Source of the DNA: Xiphydria camelus
Taxonomy: Eukaryota > Arthropoda > Insecta > Hymenoptera > Xiphydriidae
Assembly (NCBI GenBank): GCA_963678675.1
Contig: OY783194.1
Span: forward strand, 27,692,278 to 27,756,277
Length of the DNA stretch: 64,000 nt
Reading direction: 5' to 3'
In this document: positions 14,082 through 25,900 of the stretch, piece after piece
Numbering within the stretch: the first letter of the stretch is position 1
Layout of the letters: the number at the start of each line of letters is the position of its first letter
The notes under the pieces: model-generated
The model's database searches: none
Seen by the model: only the letters and a program-made list of their open reading frames with translations
What the model was told of the DNA's origin: nothing
Made by a program: the position numbers and the translations under genes

Positions 14082-14739
14082 TTATTGTCCCGGTGTAGCC
14101 TGACTATTCGTTAATTTCGGAGTCAAAGTGAACATTTTAAAGTTTAAATTAACGTTTCCATGGTATACTTCACTGTATTTTCGAACGATATATTTTCGAG
14201 ATCGGAAGTTAAGGTATATCCCGGCCACATGGTTCTTCCTTATTTCGGCTTCGACCTGCACATAACAGTTCCCGCTACACTGCCTCCGAACTGGATCCAC
14301 AATGTGCCAGATAGCCTGTATCTCGCCGGCCGGATCTACAATACCGCGCGCACTCCAAACAGTTTCCCAATTTCGTTGTTCTCGCGAATCTCGGGATAAT
14401 CCGGATCGCGATCATCGCCATTTTGGAGATCAAATTTAGCGGAAGCCAAGCGTATCGGATATCCTGATGAAATATCGAGCACCGAGATGTATCGGACGTT
14501 CATTCGATAACTGCCGGGACATCCGGGTGAAGCATATTGCAACGCGATACGAACACCCAGCTTTCAGCACCGCGATCTAGGAGGAAATTTACACTTGGCG
14601 AGTCAAAAACGCATATCGAAGGGAAATTGGCGTTGATTTGACCGTACGTTTCGAGCAAGGGATTTAAAATGGAATGAGGAGCGGTGAAGTAATCTTCGCT
14701 GGTACCGTGAAGAGCTACTGCGCTAAATATAGAAACCAT
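14082..14739 (-). pseudogene. Unrecognised coding-like block broken by two frame changes
   Basis: Three minus-strand frames follow one another with little overlap. The first (14739-14500) starts MVSIFSAVALHG and includes FPSICVFDSPSVNFLLDRG and SWVFVSRCN. The second (to 14336) holds YASPGCPGSYRMNVRYISV and SGYPIRLASAKFDL. The third (to 14082) holds AGEIQAIWHIVDP and SGNCYVQVEAEIRKNHV. The amino acid make-up is protein-like, and the joins occur without clear splice sites, so this looks like one gene with two frameshifts. I cannot name the family. A spliced gene or chance frames are the alternatives. Confidence 0.3.
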
Positions 14740-16754
14740 TAATGCATTTTCTCCGTGCTTACGATTGATGAGGGTACTTTGCTTCCGTATACCAAGTGTC
14801 TCCTAAAGGACGATTGGGTCCTCGCGTGTTCTTGGAACACTCCTTAAACACGCGATCGACTATTAAAAATCTCTTAGTATACTTTGAATATACATATATG
14901 ATATAAGTAAAAGTCACAAGTAAAAATCAGTTTACTATACGTTTTATAAATAAATAGTTGTTATATTTACATCTGACGTATGCATATCAGGTGTTTAGTG
15001 GTATCACGGTAAAAGTAGAGGATTTTTTGTTTATTCGAAGAAGCAAACACTTCGGCTCTCTCGATAAAATTAATAGCATGTGATTCAGTGCCATTTTAGC
15101 CCTCCCCTTTCGCCTAATAGCGCGCTATAAATAGAGAGATTATAATAAGTAGGTTATAGACCTATCGACTAACTGTTCCATTAGATATTAAACCCTCTGA
15201 CAGATTTTCCGAAATTCGACAAGTATTTCAAGTAAATTTGAGTATCGAAGCTGATAATTTTTGGTAGAATATTCGTGCCGTAAAACGTTTTAGCGAAAAA
15301 ATTACAATCGCAGATTTTTGAGGTGTGGATAAAAGCTTGATAAGTCGTAAATCCTACAGTCGAATTTTATTTATATGCAATTATTATTTTTTTTTCGCTT
15401 TGCATTATTAAAAATAATAATTTGAATGATTTTTAAAACTTGTGTAATAGTTCGATGGAAGATCAAAATCGTTTTCATGGATTTATGGCTGGAGCAAGTG
15501 ATTCAGCCATACGAGCAGCACGTAAACCATTCTCGATTCTGGAGCGAAGAAATTTTCATAGACTTGTACGTAGTCGAACACGACGATAGAACGGATGTAA
15601 TGGTACTCCAGGTCGAACGCGGCGCATGAAAGTTGTATGACGTATTCTGGTAGAGATTGAAGCATCCACGTGCGGCATTTTCCCGACCTGATATTGGCAA
15701 CTGAATAATCGCCGTTACAGTTTCAAATAAATTGTTGCATCCTGAGGGAAAAGTAAAATCATCGCGTATAACGAATAAGTGATCGATCGCTCGGGCCGAG
15801 TGATGCGATGCGTATGGCTCAGCACGCTTTTATCGAATGAATGATTTATTCGGATACGAATGTAGGATAAAATTCATTTTTATCGAGTATCAAATATTTG
15901 GTGACATACATTTATTTTTACCTGTCCGTCTACATTTATGAGAATAAAGGTCTTCTCGTTGGTTTTTTTAATGCGTTTGTCTGATTATAGGTATCTTTTA
16001 ATATACCTAATATTTAGGATATAGAATAACGAAACTTTTCATAATATTGAAATAGATTCAATTTTTTGATGCAAGCATATCTTTATTTAATTGAAATGCA
16101 TCTTTATTCGATTAAAAATTGAACCAGTTCAACTGCAGTTCACATTGCGATTGAATGTGGTAATAATTTAAGATGTTGATTTTATATTTAAGAATTAAAT
16201 TAGTTGCAAATTTCAAATATACCTACCTACTTTTATGCGTGTAATCGATAAAGAATATCTCGCGCCGTTGATAACGTGACCTTTTTATCATCCTCTTCAT
16301 GGACCTCCGTCTCCTCTCACTTCGATTTCATCCACTCTGTCGAGGTCTATGCGCCTGTAGTACACAGTCCTTTTAGTACATTACATCACTACGCGAGAAC
16401 TCTCGTACGTACGTGAAAAGTTAAGCTTTATTGCAATTAAATTAATGTAACGTTGTCGCTACTAAAAACTTTTTAACACAATTTTTATATCGTGTTAGTA
16501 CTTCACTGGAGTGTATATTACTTTATCCATTGATGTGAAATAAAAATCTATTTTTTCTCTACTCCCATTATGAAGTCGTACATATAGGTGTAAGAAATTA
16601 ACTTTATTATTTTAGGAAATTATATTTATTTTTAACATTTATTATTTTAGAGGAAAATAACAGAGAATTAAAATTTGCAATAATCGTCTGCTCCAATATC
16701 ACGCTGCAATATTATCTACGAATGAAGTATAAATTAGCTATTTATATTTATCTG

Positions 16755-16880
16755 GTGCTTTCTTCCTCTCCCCCTATAGCCCTTCAAGAAAATGAACTTT
16801 CTTAAATGAGTTTACTTCATGCCATTTCCTCATAAAACGTGAAACTACCGCTATCTACCAGGCTTCTTCTATATCTTTGG
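16755..16880. repeat. Diverged repeat block, copy 1 of 3
   Basis: The run CCTCTCCCCCTATAGCCC through GCCATTTCCTCATAAAACGTG aligns with the blocks at 17145-17270 and 21340-21480 in the same orientation, with many substitutions. No open frame is preserved across the three copies. Confidence 0.5.
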
Positions 16881-17100
16881 AACGCACACTTTTATATATA
16901 GAGAGAGAGAAGCACTTTAACATATATTTACTATCTTGGCACGCAGCGTATGAAATGATATAAGTAGGTGTATGATATAAGTAAATTGATTTCAAGTAAA
17001 ACCATTTATAATCCATAAATAATCGAATATAACAAAGGAATTCAGGCTAAACTTTCAATTATTATTCCACACGTGCAGGATGTAAATATGTGGCTGAAAA

Positions 17101-17270
17101 GTGTTCTTCATTCCGCCTACAACGTGATTGATGGCTCTACAGCCCGTCTTGGTATAACCCTCGAGAAAGGTGTATTTTCGAGGAAACGAGTTTATTTCGC
17201 AGTGTTTCCCCACCAAATGCGGGGGCGCGGTTATCGGTGAGGCATTTTCTGCCATCCGCAGAAAGGATAT
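17101..17270. repeat. Diverged repeat block, copy 2 of 3
   Basis: It aligns with 21301-21480: GTTCTTC at the start, TATAACCCT, then GAGGAAA, ATTTTCGAG and ACGAGTTTAT, then ATTTTCTGCC, all in the same order. Translations share fragments (DGRK, GLY in one minus frame), but the frames shift between copies. This is consistent with a decayed gene or transposon relic of unknown type. Confidence 0.5.
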
Positions 17271-19645
17271 AACTCCGAAACATATACACGCCATACCAGA
17301 CACATATTCTATACGTAGACATTTCTACTTTGCTCGGCATGTAGGATGTTATAATAATAACTATCCTACTTACTTAAATTGACTCTATTCATTGTAGAAA
17401 TACTCATTCGATAAGTTAACCTGTGCACAATATCAAGTACCTACTGTTCGTTGAGAATATACGTAACCAGATCATAATACACTTTACATTCATTCGAATA
17501 TAAAAGTTTCTGAATTTCAATGATAGGATGAATGCAAATCTGTAAACCTACAAAACCCTACATACACCCTCTGTACATCTGTAAACTCTACAAAAACCTA
17601 TATACTTACACGCAAAAAAACAATTGACCAAGAAGTTTAAGCCATTTCTTTAACTGTTAATCAGTCAGTGCCTCGTACAATTCGAGCCGATTGACGTTGG
17701 TCCTGATTCTTATGAATTGTTTTAATAATAATTTTTGTACAGTTTCTAAATAATTTTATACGACGCACATTAGTAGTTACCGGTGAAGTATAGAACAACA
17801 TTCACCCCGCATCTCGAGTTACTTTCCAAATGACTTCCAACAAATAGGTCCGGACGACCCACTTTCTGTCCAACTTCCCGTCCCTATTCACCTATTCCCG
17901 GGGTATCCTTGGGCTATCTTCATTGCTCGCTTTATGGCCTTGGGAAGGCCGGAAGGTCGCGACGTTTCGAATACTGCCATCTGCTCCCGTCATCGGGCGA
18001 TACTTCACTCGGCGACCTCCGATCGTAGAACGAGCGCAAGTTCACGGCTATATTTTCTACGTACACCGAATATCCCGCCTCAAATCGACACCGAAGTACT
18101 TCAAGTCCCGAATTAAACAACGTTTTAAATATCTTGGTAGAATTTTCATTGGCGTTCAATTTTTTACCACAGCCAAACTCGATACAGTTTATTATTCTTT
18201 AAAGCACCTAATACTGATATTCAGGCCCACAAAGATCGCAAAGAGTACTGGTATTCCGGTACCCTGGGATTTCTCTATAAAAAAATTGTATTTCACTCGC
18301 ATATAAAATAAATAGCATTGGATTTGAAGCGGCTGAAATCCATTCGACCATATTTTTAATGCTATTCCAACGGCGATCAGTAACAGGGCGTCGCATAGCG
18401 GCGGTATTCCGATGGTAACCATGACGACATAGTCGCGATATATATATATGTATGTGACCCACTCGCACACACACTTGGTTTCTACGCGTGAACAATTGAA
18501 TATGGTATATCTTAGCACACCTTATGGGTACAAAGGAACGATGCCACTTTTCCCAACAGCGGAGAAACGAAGACCGTCTCCGCTTTTCTTTCCGTAGTAT
18601 AGGTCGAAGTTCATAGGTAGAGAAAGACACTTTCGTCTGAAACGAACGCGTCAGAATGTGACGTTGATTACCGCTAGCACGAGTTAATAATATTGCAATA
18701 TTCATCGACCATATTCATACGTCTAATGACCACGAGCTATTTCACGTCATATACGTATGCGTAATTTTGCCTCTGACAATTGAATCACTATCCGACGGTA
18801 TTATTTTGACACGCGTCACCTTGCATGTCGTTCCATTAGATAATATACGCACAGTTAGTTGCAAACATCAATTTGCATAATATTTCAGCGATGTGATAAT
18901 GGAATTATTTCTCGGTGAGCAATTCTGAAACACTCTAGCGATAAAATACATCTTAATTAATAACACGGCATAGATTTCCTTTCAGAGGCATAGAAAGAAA
19001 CTTTAAAACCAACCGAAATCCGCGCATTTTCGTAAATCCCGCTACACTATCGATTTCCGGCGTAACGGATTGACCATCCGACAGAGTTGAATATACGACT
19101 TGCACTGACTTTGTTGCTTAATCCATTTAGATCAATTGAGCTCATCGCAACCGTATTGTACGTGAACCAGAAACTTACCATTTCATGGATACATATATGT
19201 ATTCAATAAATAACAGCGTCTACCGATACTCACATGTGATAGTGGACATAGTATTCCAAGAAGGAGTCTTGATATTTCGATCGACTTCTCTGCAATCGGC
19301 ATTCACGAGATACGAATTCGAATACCCAGGAGTAAACACAATGTATCTTCTAAAGTGTTATCTATCATTCTCTAGAGTCGCTTAATATTCGCTTCATATT
19401 TGAAATGGTTCACGCCAATACAACTGTCGATAGTGATACTTTTCTGTACAAATATATACATATCCCTCGTGTAATACTGGAAGAGATAATCAGAAATAGT
19501 GCTTTCGAAGTGGAGATTTCTACCTTCTTCTATTTCCAAATAATGTTCAATCCTAGAACCTCTATACCCACACCTTCCATGCTGATATATGGAAACATCA
19601 AATTGACCTGGTTTTCTCCGGAAACCTGTATAGTTCAACTGTAGC

Positions 19646-20224
19646 CTACCGAGGAAACGTGTGGATACGGGTAATTTGAGTAATCGATTCTCCCGTTGAA
19701 TCCACGTATCTTTCGTATAGTGACAAACTACTTTGACTGACGGTTAAACATTGAGATACCGTATCAAGATCGATACTGGCGAGCGTATCGAATGCGATAT
19801 ACGAGAGCTTCGATCGGAATTCCAAAAATGACTTGGGCGAGCGAAAGTTCACCATGAGCTTTGGGGCATCGATAAAGTTACAGTCAACCATAAACCGACT
19901 ACAACGGGGTCGGAGTGAAACACAATTGCCGTCCCTTGATTCTGCGTCGTCAATTCCGGCGGTCTCTGGTCGACCCGCAAAATCTGTAATGGCCCGATGA
20001 AAAGACAAAGTGGTCTCCATTAACCTATCTCTCGAGCAAGCAATTCGATTGGATGAACGACTCGCGTTCCCATTGTTATTGGTCCTCGGGAAGAGAAATC
20101 GTCGTAAAGTTTTACGTAGTAATAGTGACGGAGCTGAGGGTACTCCGAGTTGAAAGAGTACCGTGTGAGCTGAAAGACGCGTATATTCGCGAGGATTGAA
20201 TTTTCCACGTATGATTCTCATCAT
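19646..20224 (-). other. Unrecognised 190-codon open frame, paralogous in part to 22330-22470
   Basis: The minus strand is open for 190 codons. A stretch around 19920-20060 (CSRD, then M, SFHRAITDFAG, TAGIDDAESRD) is similar to the minus-strand translation at 22330-22470 (CSRDTSMQSIWTFRRSIPDF, AGIDGAKA). The plus-strand translations of the same two blocks are almost equally similar (SSIPAVSGRPAKSVM against PSIPAHSGAAKSGM), but the plus frame is broken by a stop here. The coding strand is therefore unresolved. No family was recognised; it may be a decayed duplicated gene or repeat. Confidence 0.25.
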
Positions 20225-20512
20225 TCACTTAAGTTCCACGGTCACTATTTGGCATCGGAATAAATCTTATTATTCTGAGGAAGAAAATTTCAACCATTTC
20301 AGAAAAAGTGCGGGTAATCGACATTATTATGTGAATGACGTAGGATAATCTGAAATCGATTTTTAAGTGACCATGAATAATTCACGATACATCTCGATAT
20401 GTTAATGCAAAAGTTATATTGAAAAAGCGAAAATCATAGAAGTATTCGATGCATTTTACGGAAGCAGGGATAGCGCAATTCATGAGTTCTCGGTGAAAAT
20501 AATCCAGACTAC

Positions 20513-20655
20513 CTGCTCACCGTTGCCTCTATAGCTTATTTTTCCTACTAAGCCAAGGAGCCCACATAGGAGCCATAAGGTCGAGTTACTTTTCTCCTAC
20601 AGGGGCTACTTTACTCCATAGGTAGTAAAAGTTATAGAGGCATTCGGTGAGTACA
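20513..20655. mobile_element. Small foldback element
   Basis: CTCACCGTTGCCTCTATAGC at the left returns inverted at the right as TTATAGAGGCATTCGGTGAG, with a few mismatches. The interior also folds partly (AGGAGCCCACATAGGAGCC). There is no coding content. It looks like a short hairpin MITE; the superfamily is unknown. Confidence 0.6.
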
Positions 20656-21039
20656 GTCGTAAGCACTATAGACTGTTTTTACTGTTTTTACCGTAAAATC
20701 ATATACATATAGCGCTGCCTTAGATTCCACGGTACATATTGGCGTACAAAATGCCTTTATAACGCGTTTCACTTATGAAAAAATGTAGCTCACGTATACC
20801 TATGTACCTACCGGACTACCTATTGCTTAAATTGACCGATTCAGGTGTTAAAAGCTCAATGTGGTGAACGAATGTGGTGAACGAATGTGATTGAGTTGAT
20901 TAAATGAAATATAACACATAAATATAATTAAAGTAATAATACGTATTCCATATTTTGGTAGAATTCAGGGACAATTTATTTTGCATATTCGAAAAATTCT
21001 TTTGTTATCAATATTCGAATAAAATATCTGTATTTTTAT

Positions 21040-21062
21040 GTGTGTGTGTGTGTGTGTGTGTG
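21040..21062. repeat. (TG)n microsatellite
   Basis: This is an uninterrupted TG run of about eleven units. Confidence 0.95.
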
Positions 21063-21300
21063 CATATCAAGATATGCTTGCTCTTACGCTAGATAAACGT
21101 AGACGCGCGCTTAATAAACCGTGCATTATTTTTCCAAAAAAAAACATGAGATAGACACTAGTCCTTGGACTTGGATCAATAATTGATATTCAAAGCCTAC
21201 GAAAATCGTGTGTCTTATCCCGAGGTAAAACTTGCGTCGTAGAGTATTACGCTACACAAGCGAGAACGTCGATACTATGCAAATATGTGACCGAAAAGGG

Positions 21301-21480
21301 TTCTTCACGCCGTTTATACAGTACGACTCTTCGCTCTTCAGCCAGCTCTTTCTCCTCCCCATATAACCCTTGAGGAAAGCGGATTTTCGAGAACGAGTTT
21401 ATCTCTCGTGGCATTTCCTCGTGAAACTCGAGAACGCTGTTATCGATGGCGAATTTTCTGCCGTCTATATCTGCCACATA
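21301..21480. repeat. Diverged repeat block, copy 3 of 3
   Basis: This is the longest copy. The minus strand is open across it for 97 codons (21540-21247), with the fragment DIDGRKFAIDNSVLEFHEEM. The other two copies do not keep that frame open, so a present-day protein is doubtful. Confidence 0.5.
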
Positions 21481-22329
21481 TAGCGGGCTATAGATACCAT
21501 CTAAATGTACACGTTTCGAACATTTATTTACACGAATCATTTTGCTTCTCTTGGTGTATTACATTATCAATTTTTATAGATTATTACATAGTTGGAAATA
21601 TTGCGTTCAAACCCACTTTTGCATGTTAAAATTAACTGATTCTTCGTGTTAATCTAACTTTTGTGTGTGTTATAAATAGCATGAAAAATATTATAATTAA
21701 CATAAAGAATCTGTTTATTTTAATATACAAAGACAGGTGAATCGATGCCAACACAAAATTTTATACTGTGTACGCATTATTAAATGCTGAATCTAAAATC
21801 GTAAATAAATTGCAATAATTTTTTTTTGTAGAAAAAAATAGAATTAAAAAGCCTTTTAATCGTAGTTCTTGCAATATTTCACCAAATTTTGCTCGTAAAC
21901 AAATTTGTAAAACGTAAAAAGGATTCGAAATCAACTCACGAAATTCATTTTTTGTCCATAAATAAATTTACTATCAAATTGTATTATCTTGAAGCAAAAT
22001 CTTCTCGAATCCTATTCCCCCACCGCACACATTTTCGGTCTCAAATGTCGCACTCGTGACATTCGTCGACACGGTAGCGGAATAATATTCCAATAAACAA
22101 AATTGATCCGGAACGATCCAATCTCTTAGCAACGACGGAATTATGCTTCCGCGATAAACTATGACGTAATCCCTAATAAAAAGTTCGGATTTTGTTTCCT
22201 CGAAATATAGAGAAAAGCTTTAGGAATGAACGAATTCTTGGTATTCTCTGAGTTTTCATTCCAAGATTCAATTATCTCGCAAATTATTATTATCCACCGT
22301 TCCGTAACAATCGGATATTTTGCTTTCGC

Positions 22330-22475
22330 GCCGTCGATACCGGCGCACAGCGGAGCAGCAAAATCTGGGATGGACCGACGAAAGGTCCAAATGGACTGCA
22401 TCGATGTATCTCTTGAGCAAACAGTTGAAATAGATGGGCAGTTTGCGCTTCTGCTATACTTGACTTCGCAGAGAG
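22330..22475. repeat. Second copy of the 19920-20060 coding-like block
   Basis: Direct comparison with 19920-20060 shows a shared core around GTCGATACCGGCG and GAGCAAACAGTTGAAATAG (here) or GTCAATTCCGGCG and GAGCAAGCAATTCGATTGG (there). It lies in the same orientation relative to the other shared block at 21330-21480. It is open on both strands locally, and no family was recognised. Confidence 0.45.
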
Positions 22476-22657
22476 AATATTTCGGTAAACCTTCATAGAG
22501 AAAATGCAGACATTAATTGAAAATGAGAAAGTATCAAATAAATTCCGCGACATAGGTATATTTAAAAATGAAATTAATATTCGATAGATTTTTTACCCCG
22601 ATATAATATAACATAGATTCGAAATTATGTAAAATTACGTAAATTATGTAAACTACC

Positions 22658-22965
22658 CTGCAGATGAACTTATGTGATCATTACGACGTTCATGCAAACT
22701 ACGATAAATCGATTGTTCTAAAAAGTCTACATTTATTTTGCCGCATTATTTTGAGAAAATAATTATTCGTCAATACATTGTTGAATTTATATAACAATAT
22801 AATTAAATTAATCTCTGCCTTATTGTGGCAACTTTACGAAAAGTTGTGCTTACATCGTATTACCGAGTATTCATAAAGCGCCCAAACTTGATGCATTTGA
22901 AAAAATCTATAGATACGAGTTAAAGTCGCTGTACAGTATACGTACATTAGTCTACCTGAACATGA
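22658..22965. repeat. Dispersed repeat, copy A (pair with 28947-29335)
   Basis: Landmarks shared in order with the second copy are CTGCAG, ACGATAA, TTGTTCTAAA, TTTATTTTGCCGC, TGTGCTTACATCG (ATTATGCTTACATCG there), TTGATGCATT, AAAGTCG, GTACA and TAGTC.ATCTGA-like sequence. The copies are heavily diverged and non-coding. Family unknown. Confidence 0.6.
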
Positions 22966-22999
22966 CGAAAAATCTTTAAGAGAAAAAAAATGTTAGGCC

Positions 23000-25900
23000 A
23001 ATTCGATATACTCGAAAGACGGCGCCCCGATCAAGTATCCGATATTCGACGCAGCGTACCCTACTCAAGGAGAAACCGCTTTTTTAAACCTACGCGCGTA
23101 AGTATACACGTAGACGCGGCGACCCTGTAAGAATTGAAAGGATTGATTTAGAACGGTTTCCCCGGGAAGGTCAGCCCGCCGACGGAAACAAACAAAGGGC
23201 TAAGTTTTCCTCACCTACGGGATTTCCCTCGTAATTCGCGAACAGCTAACGCTGATATATCACCTGTACTCCGCTTTCAATCCTACCCGCTGAAACGCCT
23301 CCATTTGTCTTGATTTCTGCATAGTCCCTTAAGCTAAGCTTTCGTCTTATCGCACCCGATGTCGAGGTCGTCTGCGAGCTCCACCCGCGCGACCATTATC
23401 TCCGAAGGATTTTACTTCTTTTAAAAAAACGACATTGATTTTCGCCAATCTATATACTTACCTCCCTCCCTGCCAATAATTACCAGGGTTAATATATTTC
23501 GGGCAATAAATCAATGTATATAAAAGCGGCAGTAATTTCATTAGTTACTCCTCGTTTCAAACGCTTGATTACAAACCCCGCAGCTACCCCTAATTCTACT
23601 TAAGCCTATTCTACCTTCGATTTTTTCCATTGCGAATGAAATACTGTAGATGGCTAAAATTGCATATAAAAAATAATATACGTAAAATTAACTCTACATC
23701 CAAACGTCCGGCATAAAAAAGTAGTCAACATTCCATTCACTCGAATCTAAAGTGTCCTCGCCACCTTTGATCGTCGAACAAAACCTTTATCTCCGCGATA
23801 TGTGCGCTACATATTCGTCCGATTTATCCATGCGTAATGCTGATAGAAAAGCCCAAGCTTCCATTCTCCGTCGCGATATCGAGGAGCGACTTTGAAAACT
23901 GAATTCGACGTGATTTTTTACGCGACAAAAACGCGCTTTCATACACGTCTACATACACAAGTCAAGTGTACGGCTAACCGTCGCGTACCTCGATATCGTG
24001 GCGATAAGAGTCTTTAAAGACTCAGCCTCGCGCGCTCCGCGTCAAAAGAGAAACGACGCGGTACCCCGATTCCCTTCAGGCGAATAGATTGCGGCGGGCC
24101 GTGAAAATCGGAACGCCTCGTTCCGGGGATAAAGATGATTGATCGCCATTAAACCAGCTTTTTCCCTATAAATACCCGCGCGCCCTGTCGCGAACTTTAT
24201 TTATTCGGCCAGTCCGCGCGTCTCTACCCCGGTGCGAGCGAGCCGTTTATACGCGGGAGACGAAACCCCATCGATCCGCGCGCTTCTTAACAACCGTTCC
24301 ATTTGCAATTCCATCCCTCGAGGAAAGTGGAGGGTATTTTCTTCTTCCCACTCTTCGTCCCTACGCATGCCTCCGCTTACGGATATTTTCCTATTCTCTT
24401 TTCTATATCCAGAACGACTCGAGGGAGTGTTCACCCCCTCTCGAGTTTTGGCTTTTAACTCTCGGTGCGTGTGGGGTGATCATTCGGGGTCGGCTCAAAG
24501 GAGTTATATTTAATAGAACAGGCGTCTCTAAACTTTTTTTTTCCCCGGCACCCCTTTTTCGTGTTTCGGCAACCGTCGCGTCATGCCGACGAAATTTTGG
24601 CAGGTACGAGAGAGGGTGTAAAAAAAAGTTTCGCCACCCGCGATGCGAAATTTGAATACGTTTTGCGTTCGCTCTGATTATTCGTACGACCTCCCAAAAA
24701 GATCGCGTCCTCGCTAAAAAAAAAGTCCCTTTTGATGTTTCTTTAAGGCGACCCACGCATAGCAACCCTCAATTTGGGAATCCGCGTATAACGGCGTTCT
24801 TGATACGGCTTAAGTAAGAAAAATATACGGCGGTTCGAAATATGGGACAGTGGGATAATGGAAGGAATGGGCTAAAGCGAATGTGTGTGCGTGCGCCATT
24901 TTTTGTGTGTGCAGTGCCATACATACATTCGACCTGGTACAATCATGATTTTTTTCAAACTCTACCCTGCAGCGGTTTAATCCATCCATATTTTAATTCA
25001 ATATAGCCTTCACGTATTTTCGTTTTATTTAATCTTGTTTTTCAAAAATGAAGTAACAAAAGGGTTCAATTTATCGATAAAGTAATTCGTGAACTTTAAT
25101 TCGAATTTAAAGTTTGATTTTATACTGTCATTTCCCGAGTTAAACTTACTATTGATGAAATGCGAGACATAAAGGAGCTATATTTGAACTAGGGGGTTAG
25201 CGCCGACTGTGTAAATAAATCTTCCGGGTCGATTATCTTGGCTCGCTGTCAGCCAAAGTTTTACGCGTTCCCCCACGGAGACATATTCGCATATGTTATG
25301 CAAATGGATATCAGAGACGAGAATTGACTTACGCCGGAATTAGATTCCCGGTTTAATCACCCGAATGAGCAGTGATTCGAATTAAGTGCTTTGGCCTAAT
25401 TAGAATCACTGCCCCCTCGTTTCAAAGTCAGGGTAGGTATATATTGTTGCCCGAGTCGAATTTCGTCTCGGGCATCCATATGCATATAATTTGTGTGAAT
25501 ATGCGAAAGAAATATGATGCCGAGATTTGACTTATTGTTAGTTAACCGCTACCTACTTTTTTCTTCCTCCTCACTCCCCCCTGCATCTTCATTTCTCATA
25601 ATTCGCGATATGGCCTTTTAGTGCGAGCGAATCATTCCACGCGTAAATCGAATAGGGTAAATGGAGTGAAACTCCCCATTTCTCACTCGAGTTAGGTCTA
25701 ACGCCCACTGCCGATCGCTGTAGTTAGGAAGCAACTAGAGTAGATCAGCTTCCATACGTTCGTTTTATATTTATTTACGTGATGTTACACGAAAGAGTTA
25801 TTTTAGATTAAATACGCATACATACACTGTTAAAAAATTATATTATTAATGTGGAACTATATTAAATTTTTTTCCAATACCGATTGCCAAAATCGTATCG

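Noticed and set aside
18192..18705. Minus-strand frame with a helix (DYVVMVTIGIPPLCDALLLI) that suggested a CD36 or receptor N terminus
   Set aside because: Only one hydrophobic stretch; the following residues need a frame change and no later exons fit CD36.
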